A stretch of 7,436 nucleotides of DNA from Myxococcales bacterium (GCA_020430675.1 JAGQJJ010000177.1:1-7436), one strand, 5' to 3'; numbered from the stretch's first letter, positions 1 through 6,645 are shown. Notes: generated from the letters alone by a model not told the origin. Made by a program: numbers and translations.

Positions 1-1345
1 TGCGCACATGGTCTTCGCGACGGAACTTGTAGGCGTTGAGCATGCCGATGAAGGCGTCCTCCTGCGGCGACAGCGAGCGCACCAGATAGAACTGGCGGCA
101 CTCGGTGCTGCACCCCTGCCCCGTCAGACCGCAGCGCTCGCAATCGGCGCGCTGCGGCGGGAAGGTCGCCGGGTCGAGGTAGCCGATGCCCTGTTCCGTC
201 CAGCGCCCCCAGTGGGCCGCGGCCGGCTCGAGCAGCGAGTGGCAGTACTTGCACCCCGCGCGAAGCTGCAGGTCGGGGTCGCGCGCCGCGGCCTCGTCGG
301 CCACCGGCAGCCCGCCATCGGGCGGGTTGAACGGCTGGCAGAGGAAGGCATCGTAGAAGCGATTGGCCCGCGCGCGGTTGGTCTGAAAACGCAGCAGAAA
401 CGCCGGCCGGGTCAGAATGCCCGCGTGCTCGGGCGGCAGCGTCACCTCGACCCAGGTGCCCTCCTGGTAGTAGTGCATCTCGGGCACGGTGGCCATGTCG
501 ACGGCCTTCGGCTCGAAGAGCAGCCCGCGGTTGCGGCGGGTCAGGTACGTCCAGAAGTAGGCCAGCGGCCCATTGATGAAGGCCTTGCGGGTCGTGAACA
601 GCTCGGTATAGGGCGCATCGCGGCGGAACAGGTCGAAGAGCAGCCGGTCGAGCGCGTCGCGCATGCCGCGATTGATGGCCAGATCGACGTTGCCAAACGT
701 GCAGTAGCGCAACTCAGGCCCGCAGCCACAGCCGGTGTCGTTGTCGCCCGCGTTGGTGCGGCAGTCGGTGCCCTCGGGCGAGAACTCCGCCTCCTGCGCG
801 TCGAAGGCGCAGACCTTGAGCGACGTGGTCGGATCCCAATACGGCGCGACCTCGACGTAGCCCTCCAGACCATCGCGATCGGTGAGAATCTCACCGTCCG
901 GTCCAAGGCGCGCCGGGCGATCGGCGCAGGGCACATTGGCCCCGCGATAGAAGCGCGCCGGGTTGCGCCGCCAGTGCAGGCCTTCGGGCGTGCGGCTGAG
1001 CGTCGCGTTGACGTTGAGCAGGCGCAGGTTGTCGATGTTGTTCCACAACAACCCCCGGTGATGGCGCACGACCTGCTCGGCAAAAGCGTCGGTATCGAGC
1101 CACTCATCGATCAGGCTCTGCGGCACCTCGCCGCGCTGCGCCACCTCGGCGAGCTCCTCGGCCGTGGGCACATCGCCGCGCAGATCGAGGCTGAGCGCAC
1201 GCAGATAGCGCGTCGGCGACAGCTCGACCTTGTCCGAGACGCACCGCGACCCCTCGTCGGGATCGGGCGACGTCTGCGCGCTCGCTGAAGCCGCCGCCAA
1301 GGCGAAGGCTGACAGGAGCGTCGCGACCAAACCGGGTCGTGTCAT
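1..1345 (-). CDS. Exported DUF1549-like monoheme protein, C-terminus beyond window
   Basis: The 3' end runs off the window: 448 codons are visible with no stop. The start is ATG at 1345, overlapping the upstream gene's TGA as ATGA, with a GGAG 8 nt upstream, so translation is probably coupled. Residues 1-23 form a Sec signal peptide ending Ala-Ser-Ala before Gln24. Residues 46-61 (RYLRALSLDLRGDVPT) resemble the N-terminal motif of DUF1549/PSCyt-type proteins. A Cys-rich patch (GCGCG) lies near residue 200. A later stretch (HAGILTRPAFL) resembles the DUF1588/DUF1592 group found with such proteins. CKYCH at 365-369 is a c-type heme motif. It is followed by C402, C405, C412 and C416 (CX2CX6CX3C), which could hold a metal or form disulfides. 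By its signals the protein is periplasmic or surface-exposed. Substrate and function are unknown. I am sure of the frame and export, moderately sure of the family, and not of a role. Confidence 0.85.
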   Translation of the reverse strand, partial: MTRPGLVATLLSAFALAAASASAQTSPDPDEGSRCVSDKVELSPTRYLRALSLDLRGDVPTAEELAEVAQRGEVPQSLIDEWLDTDAFAEQVVRHHRGLLWNNIDNLRLLNVNATLSRTPEGLHWRRNPARFYRGANVPCADRPARLGPDGEILTDRDGLEGYVEVAPYWDPTTSLKVCAFDAQEAEFSPEGTDCRTNAGDNDTGCGCGPELRYCTFGNVDLAINRGMRDALDRLLFDLFRRDAPYTELFTTRKAFINGPLAYFWTYLTRRNRGLLFEPKAVDMATVPEMHYYQEGTWVEVTLPPEHAGILTRPAFLLRFQTNRARANRFYDAFLCQPFNPPDGGLPVADEAAARDPDLQLRAGCKYCHSLLEPAAAHWGRWTEQGIGYLDPATFPPQRADCERCGLTGQGCSTECRQFYLVRSLSPQEDAFIGMLNAYKFRREDHVR

Positions 1346-2889
1346 GGCCAGGTCTCCGGGAAGCCCGCGTCGCGCCAGCGCCGGATCTGGTCGATCTCGG
1401 CCGGCGTGAGCGCAGGGTTGGGGGTCAGCGGCATGCGGCCGGCCTCGACCGCCGAGAGGATGGCGGCGATCTCGATCTGCCAGACGTTCGGGTCGTCCAT
1501 GCGGTGCGCGTAGCCGCGTTCGCCGTGGCACTGATCACAGCGCGCGACAAAGAGCGGCTCGACATGGCCACGCCAGGTGGGCGGCCCTTGCACCACGAAG
1601 TGCACCTGCACCTCGACCTGCAAGTCATCGGTGTAGGTCGCGGCCACGGTCAGTACATGCGGGCCCTCACCCAGCTCGACCGGGACCAGCTCAACCGCCC
1701 AAGGCGGCCCGGCCAGCGCCATGGGGGCGCCCTCGTCGATCGTCGCGGTCAGGCGCGCGATCAAATCCGGCCGCGTGGGCTCGATCGCCACCGCGCGCAT
1801 CTGCTCCAGAACATCGCCTTCGTCGACGCCCGAGAGGCGCACAAACCGCCCGGGGCGCACGCGATCCAGGCCGCCCGCGCCGTGCAGCAGGACCGAGCCA
1901 TCGTCTTCAGCGCGCAGCCCATCAAACGGCGCCACGCCCTCGACCGGCCGGAAGCGCCCCTCGCGGTACTGCCAAAGCGCGTCGCCCTCGGCCAGCCAGA
2001 GATCGGGCGCGCGGTGATGGCCGGCCAGGGCGGTGGGCACGAAGGGCAGCGCCCAGGTCTGCCAGTCGCCGTCGACGTCGACATGCCACAGCTCGCCGCC
2101 CGCGAGGAGCCAGACGCCGCCTTCGCTGTTGGCGGCGAGGCCATCGATCGGCGCGCCCACGTCCACCGCCCAGGCCATCGGCTGGGCGTCGACCAACGAG
2201 ACGGCCAGCAGGCGCTCCGCGCCACCGATCCAGAGCGCGGCCTCCCCGGCCCATGCACCCGGGGCATACCGCGCCTCGGCCCAGGGCATCTCGCCTTCGG
2301 GGTGCACGCCGCGCAGCGTGCCGTCGCGCCAGACGTGCAGGCCTTCTTCGTCGACGACCCACAGCGCCCCATCGCCCGTGGTGGTGAGGCCACGAACCTC
2401 GCCCAGATGCTCGGCCAGCGGCGAAGCGACCAGGCCGGCTTCGGTCTCGATGAACAGCCCGCCACCGAGCGCCACGACCAACGCGCCGTCGATCATCGCC
2501 GCGCCGCGCAGATCCTCGCCTGGGCCGAGGTCGACCGCGCCGTTGGCATCGATCAGGTGCAACGCGCCCTGGCTCTCGGCCAGCACGGCGTCGTCGGGCA
2601 GCGCAACGACCGCGTTCACCGGCGTCGCGAGCAGGGACTCGGCTTCGATCTGGCGGGCGGGGTCGACCACGGCCGGCGGTGGGCCCAGGTCGACGACGGC
2701 GGCGTCCGCCATCTGCGCGGCATCGGCCATCTCGGCTGCATCGGGCCCGACCTGCGCGTCCACCGACATCGCGTCGGCGGCGGCGTCGATCCCATCGGGT
2801 CCGGTCGCAGCCTCGCCTCCCCCATCGCATGCTGCGCAGGCGAGAAAAAGACCAAGCAGTCCCCATCGCCCGACTCGATCCCGAAGCAT
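1342..2889 (-). CDS. Lipoprotein with propeller-like body and C-terminal cytochrome c domain
   Basis: 515 residues from ATG 2889, with GGGGGG about 10 nt upstream. A TTG three codons earlier (2898) is in frame but has no suitably spaced binding site. Residues 1-20 form a signal peptide ending in a weak lipobox (Cys-Ala-Ala before Cys21). Residues 22-70 are an Asp/Ala-rich linker. Roughly 70-345 repeats short blocks such as GALWVVDEEGLHVW and GGVWLLAGGELWHV, as in beta-propellers of the two-component-regulator or PQQ-like kind. Residues about 370-432 look like an Ig-like beta-sandwich. The C-terminal 80 residues resemble a small cytochrome c: CDQCH at 451-455 and Met486 in RMPL as a possible distal heme ligand. 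It is first in a coupled pair with the DUF1549-like heme protein, which suggests one redox complex at the cell envelope. The order propeller, sandwich, heme resembles surface cytochromes of planctomycetes and myxobacteria. The substrate cannot be inferred. Confidence 0.88.
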   Translation of the reverse strand: MLRDRVGRWGLLGLFLACAACDGGGEAATGPDGIDAAADAMSVDAQVGPDAAEMADAAQMADAAVVDLGPPPAVVDPARQIEAESLLATPVNAVVALPDDAVLAESQGALHLIDANGAVDLGPGEDLRGAAMIDGALVVALGGGLFIETEAGLVASPLAEHLGEVRGLTTTGDGALWVVDEEGLHVWRDGTLRGVHPEGEMPWAEARYAPGAWAGEAALWIGGAERLLAVSLVDAQPMAWAVDVGAPIDGLAANSEGGVWLLAGGELWHVDVDGDWQTWALPFVPTALAGHHRAPDLWLAEGDALWQYREGRFRPVEGVAPFDGLRAEDDGSVLLHGAGGLDRVRPGRFVRLSGVDEGDVLEQMRAVAIEPTRPDLIARLTATIDEGAPMALAGPPWAVELVPVELGEGPHVLTVAATYTDDLQVEVQVHFVVQGPPTWRGHVEPLFVARCDQCHGERGYAHRMDDPNVWQIEIAAILSAVEAGRMPLTPNPALTPAEIDQIRRWRDAGFPETWP

Positions 2890-2927
2890 CGGCCGCAATC
2901 CCCCCGGTGCGGTGTGTGTAGAGCTGC

Positions 2928-2955
2928 ACTTTAGCGGAAAATGTCGGGCCCAAAA
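2928..2955 (-). promoter_or_regulatory. Weak sigma70-like promoter for the heme-protein pair
   Basis: On the minus strand, TTTTGG (2950-2955) and TAAAGT (2928-2933) are separated by 16 nt, placing a start site about 30-35 nt upstream of the ATG at 2889. The -35 is a poor match, so this is tentative. The whole 116-bp divergent gap (2890-3005) is locally less GC-rich than the genes. I found no convincing plus-strand promoter in it for the peptidase gene. Confidence 0.3.
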
Positions 2956-3005
2956 CAGCGAAAGGCCACCGCACTTGCACTTCGACGCCGGGTCGCGCGA
3001 TCAAG

Positions 3006-4478
3006 ATGGGCCAAGCCGCGGAGGCAAAACTGGCAACCTGCGCCCTGCATCGCGCGACGCCGCGCGCCCTTGTGATTCTTGTGCTGTCTTGGGCCGGCCT
3101 GCCGGGCTGTGGCGGCGCGCCCCAGGCGCCTCGGCAGATGGAGCCAGCGGCCCGGTTTACCTATGAGATCGAGGTCGACGCCCCTCTCGACACGCTGTCG
3201 GCGACCCTGTGTTTTGCTGACATGCCGCCCCGCTGGTTGATCCCGGGCCTCGCCGGCGGACAACGCTGGCTGCGCGGCGCGCCGACCCGCCTGCGCGCCG
3301 GCCAGGCGGCGCCGCTTCGAGTGAGCGCGCGCGGCATCGAGCTGCCCGCCAGCCAACCCGGCGACTGCGTGCGGTATCGCGTCGATCTTGCGGCGCTCGC
3401 CGAGGACTTTGGAACCGAGGCCGAGGGCCCGGTGCGAGCCACGCGCGTCGGCGAGTGGCTCTGGCGCCCGCCCGCGTTGCCAACTCCACAGGCATTGCGC
3501 GTCACGGCGCGGTTCAAGCTGCCGGCGGGCCTCGCTTTGTCGTGCCCGTGGCCCGCGCGCGGCGACGGCGGCTTCGACGTGCCGTGGAACGCATTTCGCT
3601 ATCGCGGCCGCGTGACCTTCGGCGCCTTCGAGCGCTGGACGCTGCCCGTCGCCGGCGGACGCCTCGACGTGGCGCGCCTCGGTTCGCGTTTTCGCACCCC
3701 GCGCGCGGCGCTCGACCGCTGGCTGACCGACGCCGGCCGCGCCGCCGCGACGATCTACGGCCGCTTGCCGGTGCCCGCGATCCAGGTGACGCTCGTCGGC
3801 GACGGCGGCGACGACGTGGGCTTCGGCGGCACGCAGCGTGGCGGTGGACCGGGGGTCATCCTCTACGTGGGCGTCGACGTGACCCCCGCGGCGCTCGACA
3901 CCGACTGGACGGCCGCGCACGAGCTGCTGCATCTGGGCATGCCGCCGGTCGACCGCGCCGACGCCTGGCTGTCGGAGGGCATCGTGACCTATCTGGCCTA
4001 CGTCGCCCTGACCCGAATCGGCCACCGCACGCCCGAGGCACTCTTCGAAGAGCTGGCCGCCGGCTTCGGCCGCGGGCGCCTTTTCGGCACCGGCCGGCCG
4101 CTGGGCGCCGAGAGCGCCGCGATGTACCAGACCTACGCCTTCTGGCGGGTGTATTGGGGCGGCGCGGCGTGGGCGCTGCAACGCGACATCGAGCTGCGGC
4201 GCGCGGGGTCCAGCCTGGACGCGGCGATGCGGCTCTGGCAGCGACAGGCCCTCGCGCCCGGACCGACGCGGCCCGCCGCAGACCTGTTGCGCGCCGCGGA
4301 TCGCGGCCTCGACGGGCGCTTCACCACGACCGCCGAGGCCGCCCTTGCGCGCGTCGATTTCCCCGATATGGAGCCATTCTTTGCCGGGCTCGGGGTGCGC
4401 TTCAACGGGCGTCGCGCGCAGTTTGAACCGGCGCCCGACGCCGCCATCCGTGATGCGCTCACCGCGCCGGCGCGATGA
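3006..4478 (+). CDS. Lipoprotein zinc metallopeptidase, M61-like gluzincin
   Basis: 490 residues. The N-terminus has a hydrophobic run and a good lipobox (Leu-Pro-Gly before Cys35), so the product is probably a lipid-anchored envelope protein. Residues about 45-270 look like all-beta N-terminal domains. The catalytic motif is HELLH at 305-309: His305 and His309 as zinc ligands, Glu306 as the general base, and Glu324 in WLSEG as the likely third ligand. This HEXXH plus downstream W-x-S-E-G arrangement is typical of M1/M61 gluzincins. Only 14 residues separate the second His from the Glu, against 18 in classical M1 enzymes, so the connecting segment is short. The rest of the C-terminal half looks helical, as in that clan. 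The ATG at 3006 has no clear Shine-Dalgarno, and the 20-residue N-region before the hydrophobic core is long, so the true start could be slightly downstream. The gene stands alone, divergent from the heme pair, and converges on hvfC with a 20-bp overlap. The substrate is unknown. Confidence 0.85.
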   Translation: MGQAAEAKLATCALHRATPRALVILVLSWAGLPGCGGAPQAPRQMEPAARFTYEIEVDAPLDTLSATLCFADMPPRWLIPGLAGGQRWLRGAPTRLRAGQAAPLRVSARGIELPASQPGDCVRYRVDLAALAEDFGTEAEGPVRATRVGEWLWRPPALPTPQALRVTARFKLPAGLALSCPWPARGDGGFDVPWNAFRYRGRVTFGAFERWTLPVAGGRLDVARLGSRFRTPRAALDRWLTDAGRAAATIYGRLPVPAIQVTLVGDGGDDVGFGGTQRGGGPGVILYVGVDVTPAALDTDWTAAHELLHLGMPPVDRADAWLSEGIVTYLAYVALTRIGHRTPEALFEELAAGFGRGRLFGTGRPLGAESAAMYQTYAFWRVYWGGAAWALQRDIELRRAGSSLDAAMRLWQRQALAPGPTRPAADLLRAADRGLDGRFTTTAEAALARVDFPDMEPFFAGLGVRFNGRRAQFEPAPDAAIRDALTAPAR

Positions 4479-5187
4479 TCACGCCCAGCCGGGCCGCTGC
4501 GGCGACCGCGGCTTCAACCACCGCGACGGGCACCCCGATCGCCTCGGCGACCGCGCCGACCGAGAGCCCCTCGTCGGCGATCTTCAGGGCGAGCAAAACC
4601 TCGTCCGACGGCTTCTGGAAGCGGCCCATGCCGGTATGCGGGTTCTGATAGAACAGCACCGGCATCGGCTCGGCGAGGGGCTCGGGCGGCGCCGGGCGCG
4701 CGCCCCCGCGCCACGCGAGCACAAAGTCGGCGAGCGCATAGGGAAACGACAGGATGCTCAGCGTCGGGTTGACCGCGGGCCGGGTCAGGTCGGCCGGGTC
4801 GGGCATCGCCTGCGCGTCCGCCGTCGCGACAAACAACGCCCACTCAAACTGCGCCAGACAGGTATGCAAGGGCGTCACGCCGTCGCGGCCAGCGCGCTCT
4901 TCGGCCTCCAGAAACCCTGGAAAAGCCGCCGCCGCTTCGTTGAGCGCCCAGGATGTCGGTGGGTGCCTGTGTAGATAGGCATCGAACAAGCCGGGCCAGG
5001 CATCACCGAGCGTCGCCTGGGTCACGGGCAGGTTCACCGCCAGCGCCTCGGCGACATGGGCCTCAAAGAAGCGCTTGTAGATGACCAGTCGCCCCGCATC
5101 CGCGCCGAGCTGGCGCGCCGCTTCGTCGATGGGCACAACGCCGCGCAAGGCCTCGTCGATCGCCCGCTGAATCTCGTTGAGGGTCAC
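4459..5187 (-). CDS. hvfC: DUF2063-type RiPP maturation partner, HvfC/BufC
   Basis: 242 residues from a GTG at 5187 whose GTGA overlaps the stop of the maturase gene. An in-frame ATG at 5256 would add 23 residues of arginine-rich shadow sequence, so GTG is preferred. Residues about 3-120 match the N-terminal domain of DUF2063 (HvfC/BufC) proteins: LNEIQRAIDEAL, then LVIYKRFFEAHVAEAL, NLPVTQATLGD, YLHRHPPTSWALNEAAAAFPGFL and LAQFEWALFVA. The C-terminal part (about 175-240) looks like a small helical, winged-helix-like module. In studied systems this protein binds the precursor and forms a complex with the MNIO enzyme, and modification needs both. It acts in the cytosol before export. It is the last gene of the operon: its 3' end overlaps the convergent peptidase gene by 20 bp, with a 12-bp GC palindrome at 4463-4474 and no T tract. 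No DoxX-like fourth gene (BufD/HvfD) follows. Confidence 0.9.
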   Translation of the reverse strand: MTLNEIQRAIDEALRGVVPIDEAARQLGADAGRLVIYKRFFEAHVAEALAVNLPVTQATLGDAWPGLFDAYLHRHPPTSWALNEAAAAFPGFLEAEERAGRDGVTPLHTCLAQFEWALFVATADAQAMPDPADLTRPAVNPTLSILSFPYALADFVLAWRGGARPAPPEPLAEPMPVLFYQNPHTGMGRFQKPSDEVLLALKIADEGLSVGAVAEAIGVPVAVVEAAVAAAARLGVIIAPAR

Positions 5188-6170
5188 CGCAGCGCCCCAC
5201 GGGCCCGCTCGACCTCGTCGACCAGCGCCTCGATGCCGGGGATGTTGTTGTCCCACTCGATCAGCGTCGAAACGGGGCCAGTGCGCGCGATCGTCCAGGC
5301 GTACAGATCGAGCACCGGGTCGACCATGCGATCGCCGTGCGTGTCGATGATGACATGGCCCTGATCCTCGTGCCCGGCGAGGTGGATCTGCACCACGCGC
5401 TCCAACGGCAGCGCCTCGATGAACGCCTTGGAGTCTGGCAGCCCCCGGGGAAAGTCCCCTGCTGCGCCGAACGCCCCACCGGCATCGGCTTCGTTGCTCA
5501 CCGCTCGACGTCGCGCTGCGACGCCTTCGGGCTCGCGCCTCGCCGCTGACGGCGCCTCGCTCGGCTCGCGACGGGTACCTTCCCCCGGTTCTGCCAGATC
5601 ATGGTTGCGGGCGTTGACATACACGTTGTTCACGTCGAGCAGCAGCCCGCAGTCCGCGCGGCGCACGATCTCGGCGAGGAACTCGGCCTCGCTCATCTCA
5701 GAGGCTGCGTACGTGATGTAATAGCTTGGATTTTCGAGCAAAAACGGCAGACCGATCCGGTGTTGCACCTGCTTGACGCGCCGGACGACATGCTCGACCG
5801 CCTCTTCGGTGAAAGGCAGTGGGATGAGGTCGAGGTAGTCGACCCCAAACGCCGAGCTGAAGCACAAATGGTCAGAGAACCACTCGGGCTTCGTCACTCG
5901 CGCCAGATCCGCCAGGGCGTCGAGGTAACCCTCGTCGAGCGGATCGGGTCGGCCAATGGAGAGTTCGGTGCCGTGCAGCACCAGCGGGAAGGTCGCGGCC
6001 GCCCGGTCGAGCACCGCGCGGACGCGACCGCCGCGCCGCATGAAGTTCTCAGAGAGAATCTCAAGAAAATCGATACGGTCGGCGTGATCCCAGATGTCGG
6101 CCCAGTGCGCTCGGCGCAGACCCACCCCGAAGCCGAGATCGGGCAGGCCGAGGCGCATTGCCGCCTTCAT
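5184..6170 (-). CDS. hvfB: MNIO (DUF692) RiPP maturase HvfB/BufB with in-frame insertion
   Basis: 328 residues, against about 280 for most of the family. The TIM-barrel MNIO motifs appear in order: GVGLRRAHW (15-23), DFLEILSENF (34-43), HGTELSIG (66-73), SDHLCFS (99-105), LPLPFTEEA (117-124), LLENPSYY (144-151), GLLLDVNNVYVNARNHD (175-191), QIHLAGHED (261-269), IDTHGD (275-280) and LIEWDNNIP (303-311). The His, Asp, Glu and Asn residues in these motifs include the family's iron ligands. Enzymes of this family use a multi-iron centre and oxygen to remodel cysteines of RiPP precursors. Residues about 192-245 (polar, Arg/Glu/Ala/Gly-rich) have no family counterpart and are encoded by the palindromic element described separately. 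They sit between NARNHD and DSKAFIEALPL, which are normally nearly adjacent. ATG 6170 lacks a ribosome binding site; ATG 6158 (Met5) has AAGG just upstream and may be the real start. It lies 33 bp after hvfA and overlaps hvfC by GTGA. Confidence 0.95.
   Translation of the reverse strand: MKAAMRLGLPDLGFGVGLRRAHWADIWDHADRIDFLEILSENFMRRGGRVRAVLDRAAATFPLVLHGTELSIGRPDPLDEGYLDALADLARVTKPEWFSDHLCFSSAFGVDYLDLIPLPFTEEAVEHVVRRVKQVQHRIGLPFLLENPSYYITYAASEMSEAEFLAEIVRRADCGLLLDVNNVYVNARNHDLAEPGEGTRREPSEAPSAARREPEGVAARRRAVSNEADAGGAFGAAGDFPRGLPDSKAFIEALPLERVVQIHLAGHEDQGHVIIDTHGDRMVDPVLDLYAWTIARTGPVSTLIEWDNNIPGIEALVDEVERARGALR
5434..5598 (-). mobile_element. Palindromic MITE/RPE-like element inserted in frame in hvfB
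   Basis: The 165-bp segment (55 codons' worth) coincides with the stretch of the maturase that has no family counterpart. Its two ends are inverted repeats. Read inward, both begin TCTGGCAG and stay alignable for 26 nt with 21 matches (second half: ccgggggaaggtaccc against cccggggaaagtcccc), followed by similar gcg(a)gccga(g/a)cg segments. Inside there is a perfect 6-bp stem CGTCGC-AGC-GCGACG, seen on the plus strand at 5509-5523, and a 5-bp CGCCG-tcag-CGGCG type stem. Length is a multiple of three and the coding strand has no stop, so the reading frame is kept. Short palindromic elements inside genes are known in Rickettsia (RPE). No direct target-site duplication longer than 2-3 bp can be resolved, and no second copy is visible in this window. 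The repeat-family assignment is inference. Confidence 0.6.
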
Positions 6171-6203
6171 GGGATGGTCAGCGAGACAGCAGGAAGCGTC
6201 GGA

Positions 6204-6503
6204 TTACTCCGCGCCGCCGCACTTGCCCTCGCCGCCGCAGCTGGCTTCGCCGCCGCCGGCGCTCTCGCCGCCCGCGGCCTCGCCGCCGGCCTTGTCGCCG
6301 CCGCACTTGCCCTCGCCGCCGCACTTGCCCTCGCCGCCGCACTTGCCCTCGGCGCCGCCGCCGCTCTCACCGCCCGGCGCGGCCTGCTGCGCGTCGTCGC
6401 CCTTCGACTGGCTGCCGCCGCAGCCGGCCACGCCCAACGACAAGCCCCCGAGCGCCAGGCCCAAGGTCAGCGTACCCAGAGTCAGCTTCTCACCACGCTT
6501 CAT
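6204..6503 (-). CDS. hvfA: HvfA-like RiPP copper-metallophore precursor, lipoprotein type
   Basis: 99 residues from ATG 6503 with a weak GGGGACGA just upstream. An upstream in-frame start at 6749 would place 82 non-conserved residues before the signal peptide and is rejected. Residues 1-27 form a signal peptide (MKRGEK, then an L/G/T-rich core) ending in a good lipobox, Val-Ala-Gly before Cys28, so the mature product should be lipid-anchored. The 72-residue mature part is Gly/Glu/Ala-rich with five further cysteines (55, 61, 67, 89, 95). Four lie in EGKCG motifs (three consecutive, one at the C-terminus) and one is in the variant EASCG. EGKCG is the motif that HvfB/HvfC-type enzymes convert into oxazolone/thioamide Cu(I)-binding groups in the HvfA family. 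It is the first gene, directly before an MNIO maturase and a DUF2063 partner. Low complexity makes the detailed family uncertain, but motif plus context make the role as the modified substrate convincing. Confidence 0.9.
   Translation of the reverse strand: MKRGEKLTLGTLTLGLALGGLSLGVAGCGGSQSKGDDAQQAAPGGESGGGAEGKCGGEGKCGGEGKCGGDKAGGEAAGGESAGGGEASCGGEGKCGGAE
6214..6351 (-). repeat. 18-bp tandem repeat encoding the EGKCGG units
   Basis: The 18-bp unit ccgccgcacttgccctcg (plus-strand reading) occurs three times in perfect tandem at 6298-6315, 6316-6333 and 6334-6351. A further perfect copy is at 6214-6231, next to a diverged copy at 6232-6249 that encodes EASCGG. Each unit encodes six residues containing one Cys. 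Identity at synonymous positions points to recent duplication or homogenisation by slippage, not only selection on the protein. Confidence 0.9.
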
Positions 6504-6584
6504 GCTTCGTCCCCATGCGCTCGTTGCGCGTTTGATTCCGGCGCAGTGCCGGCAGGGCCGTCCATCGGCCCCTGACGCCCGTCC

Positions 6585-6612
6585 AATACGTCGAACGGTG
6601 ACATCAGTTACA
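6585..6612 (-). promoter_or_regulatory. ECF-sigma-like promoter of the hvfABC operon
   Basis: On the minus strand, TGTAAC (6607-6612) and CGTATT (6585-6590) are separated by 16 nt. An AAC-containing -35 with a CGT-type -10 at this spacing is typical of ECF sigma factor promoters, and some bufferin operons elsewhere are under ECF control (for example SigF in Caulobacter, whose -35 is GTAACC). A start site near 6578 would give a leader of about 75 nt, which contains an inverted repeat CCGGC-n5-GCCGG at 6538-6552. No sigma or anti-sigma gene is in the window. The match is by eye only. Confidence 0.4.
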
Positions 6613-6645
6613 TGCCAAAATCGGCGTCCGATCAACTCCGCTGAC

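Noticed and set aside
8..1288. A 426-codon plus-strand open frame opposite the DUF1549-like gene
   Set aside because: It is codon-aligned antisense to the real gene, where GC-rich codon use removes stops. Its translation is Arg/Ala/Gly-rich with no domain, signal or ribosome binding site.
1339..2934. A 531-codon plus-strand open frame opposite the propeller lipoprotein
   Set aside because: Same shadow effect. The minus strand has signal peptide, propeller-like repeats and a heme domain, while the plus frame has only Arg/Pro/His-rich sequence.
2931..4181. A 416-codon minus-strand open frame opposite the peptidase
   Set aside because: The plus strand carries the lipobox and HELLH/WLSEG zinc site; the minus frame has no recognisable motif.
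6214..6351. A CRISPR-like array
   Set aside because: The 18-bp units are tandem without unique spacers and encode regular six-residue motifs in a protein.
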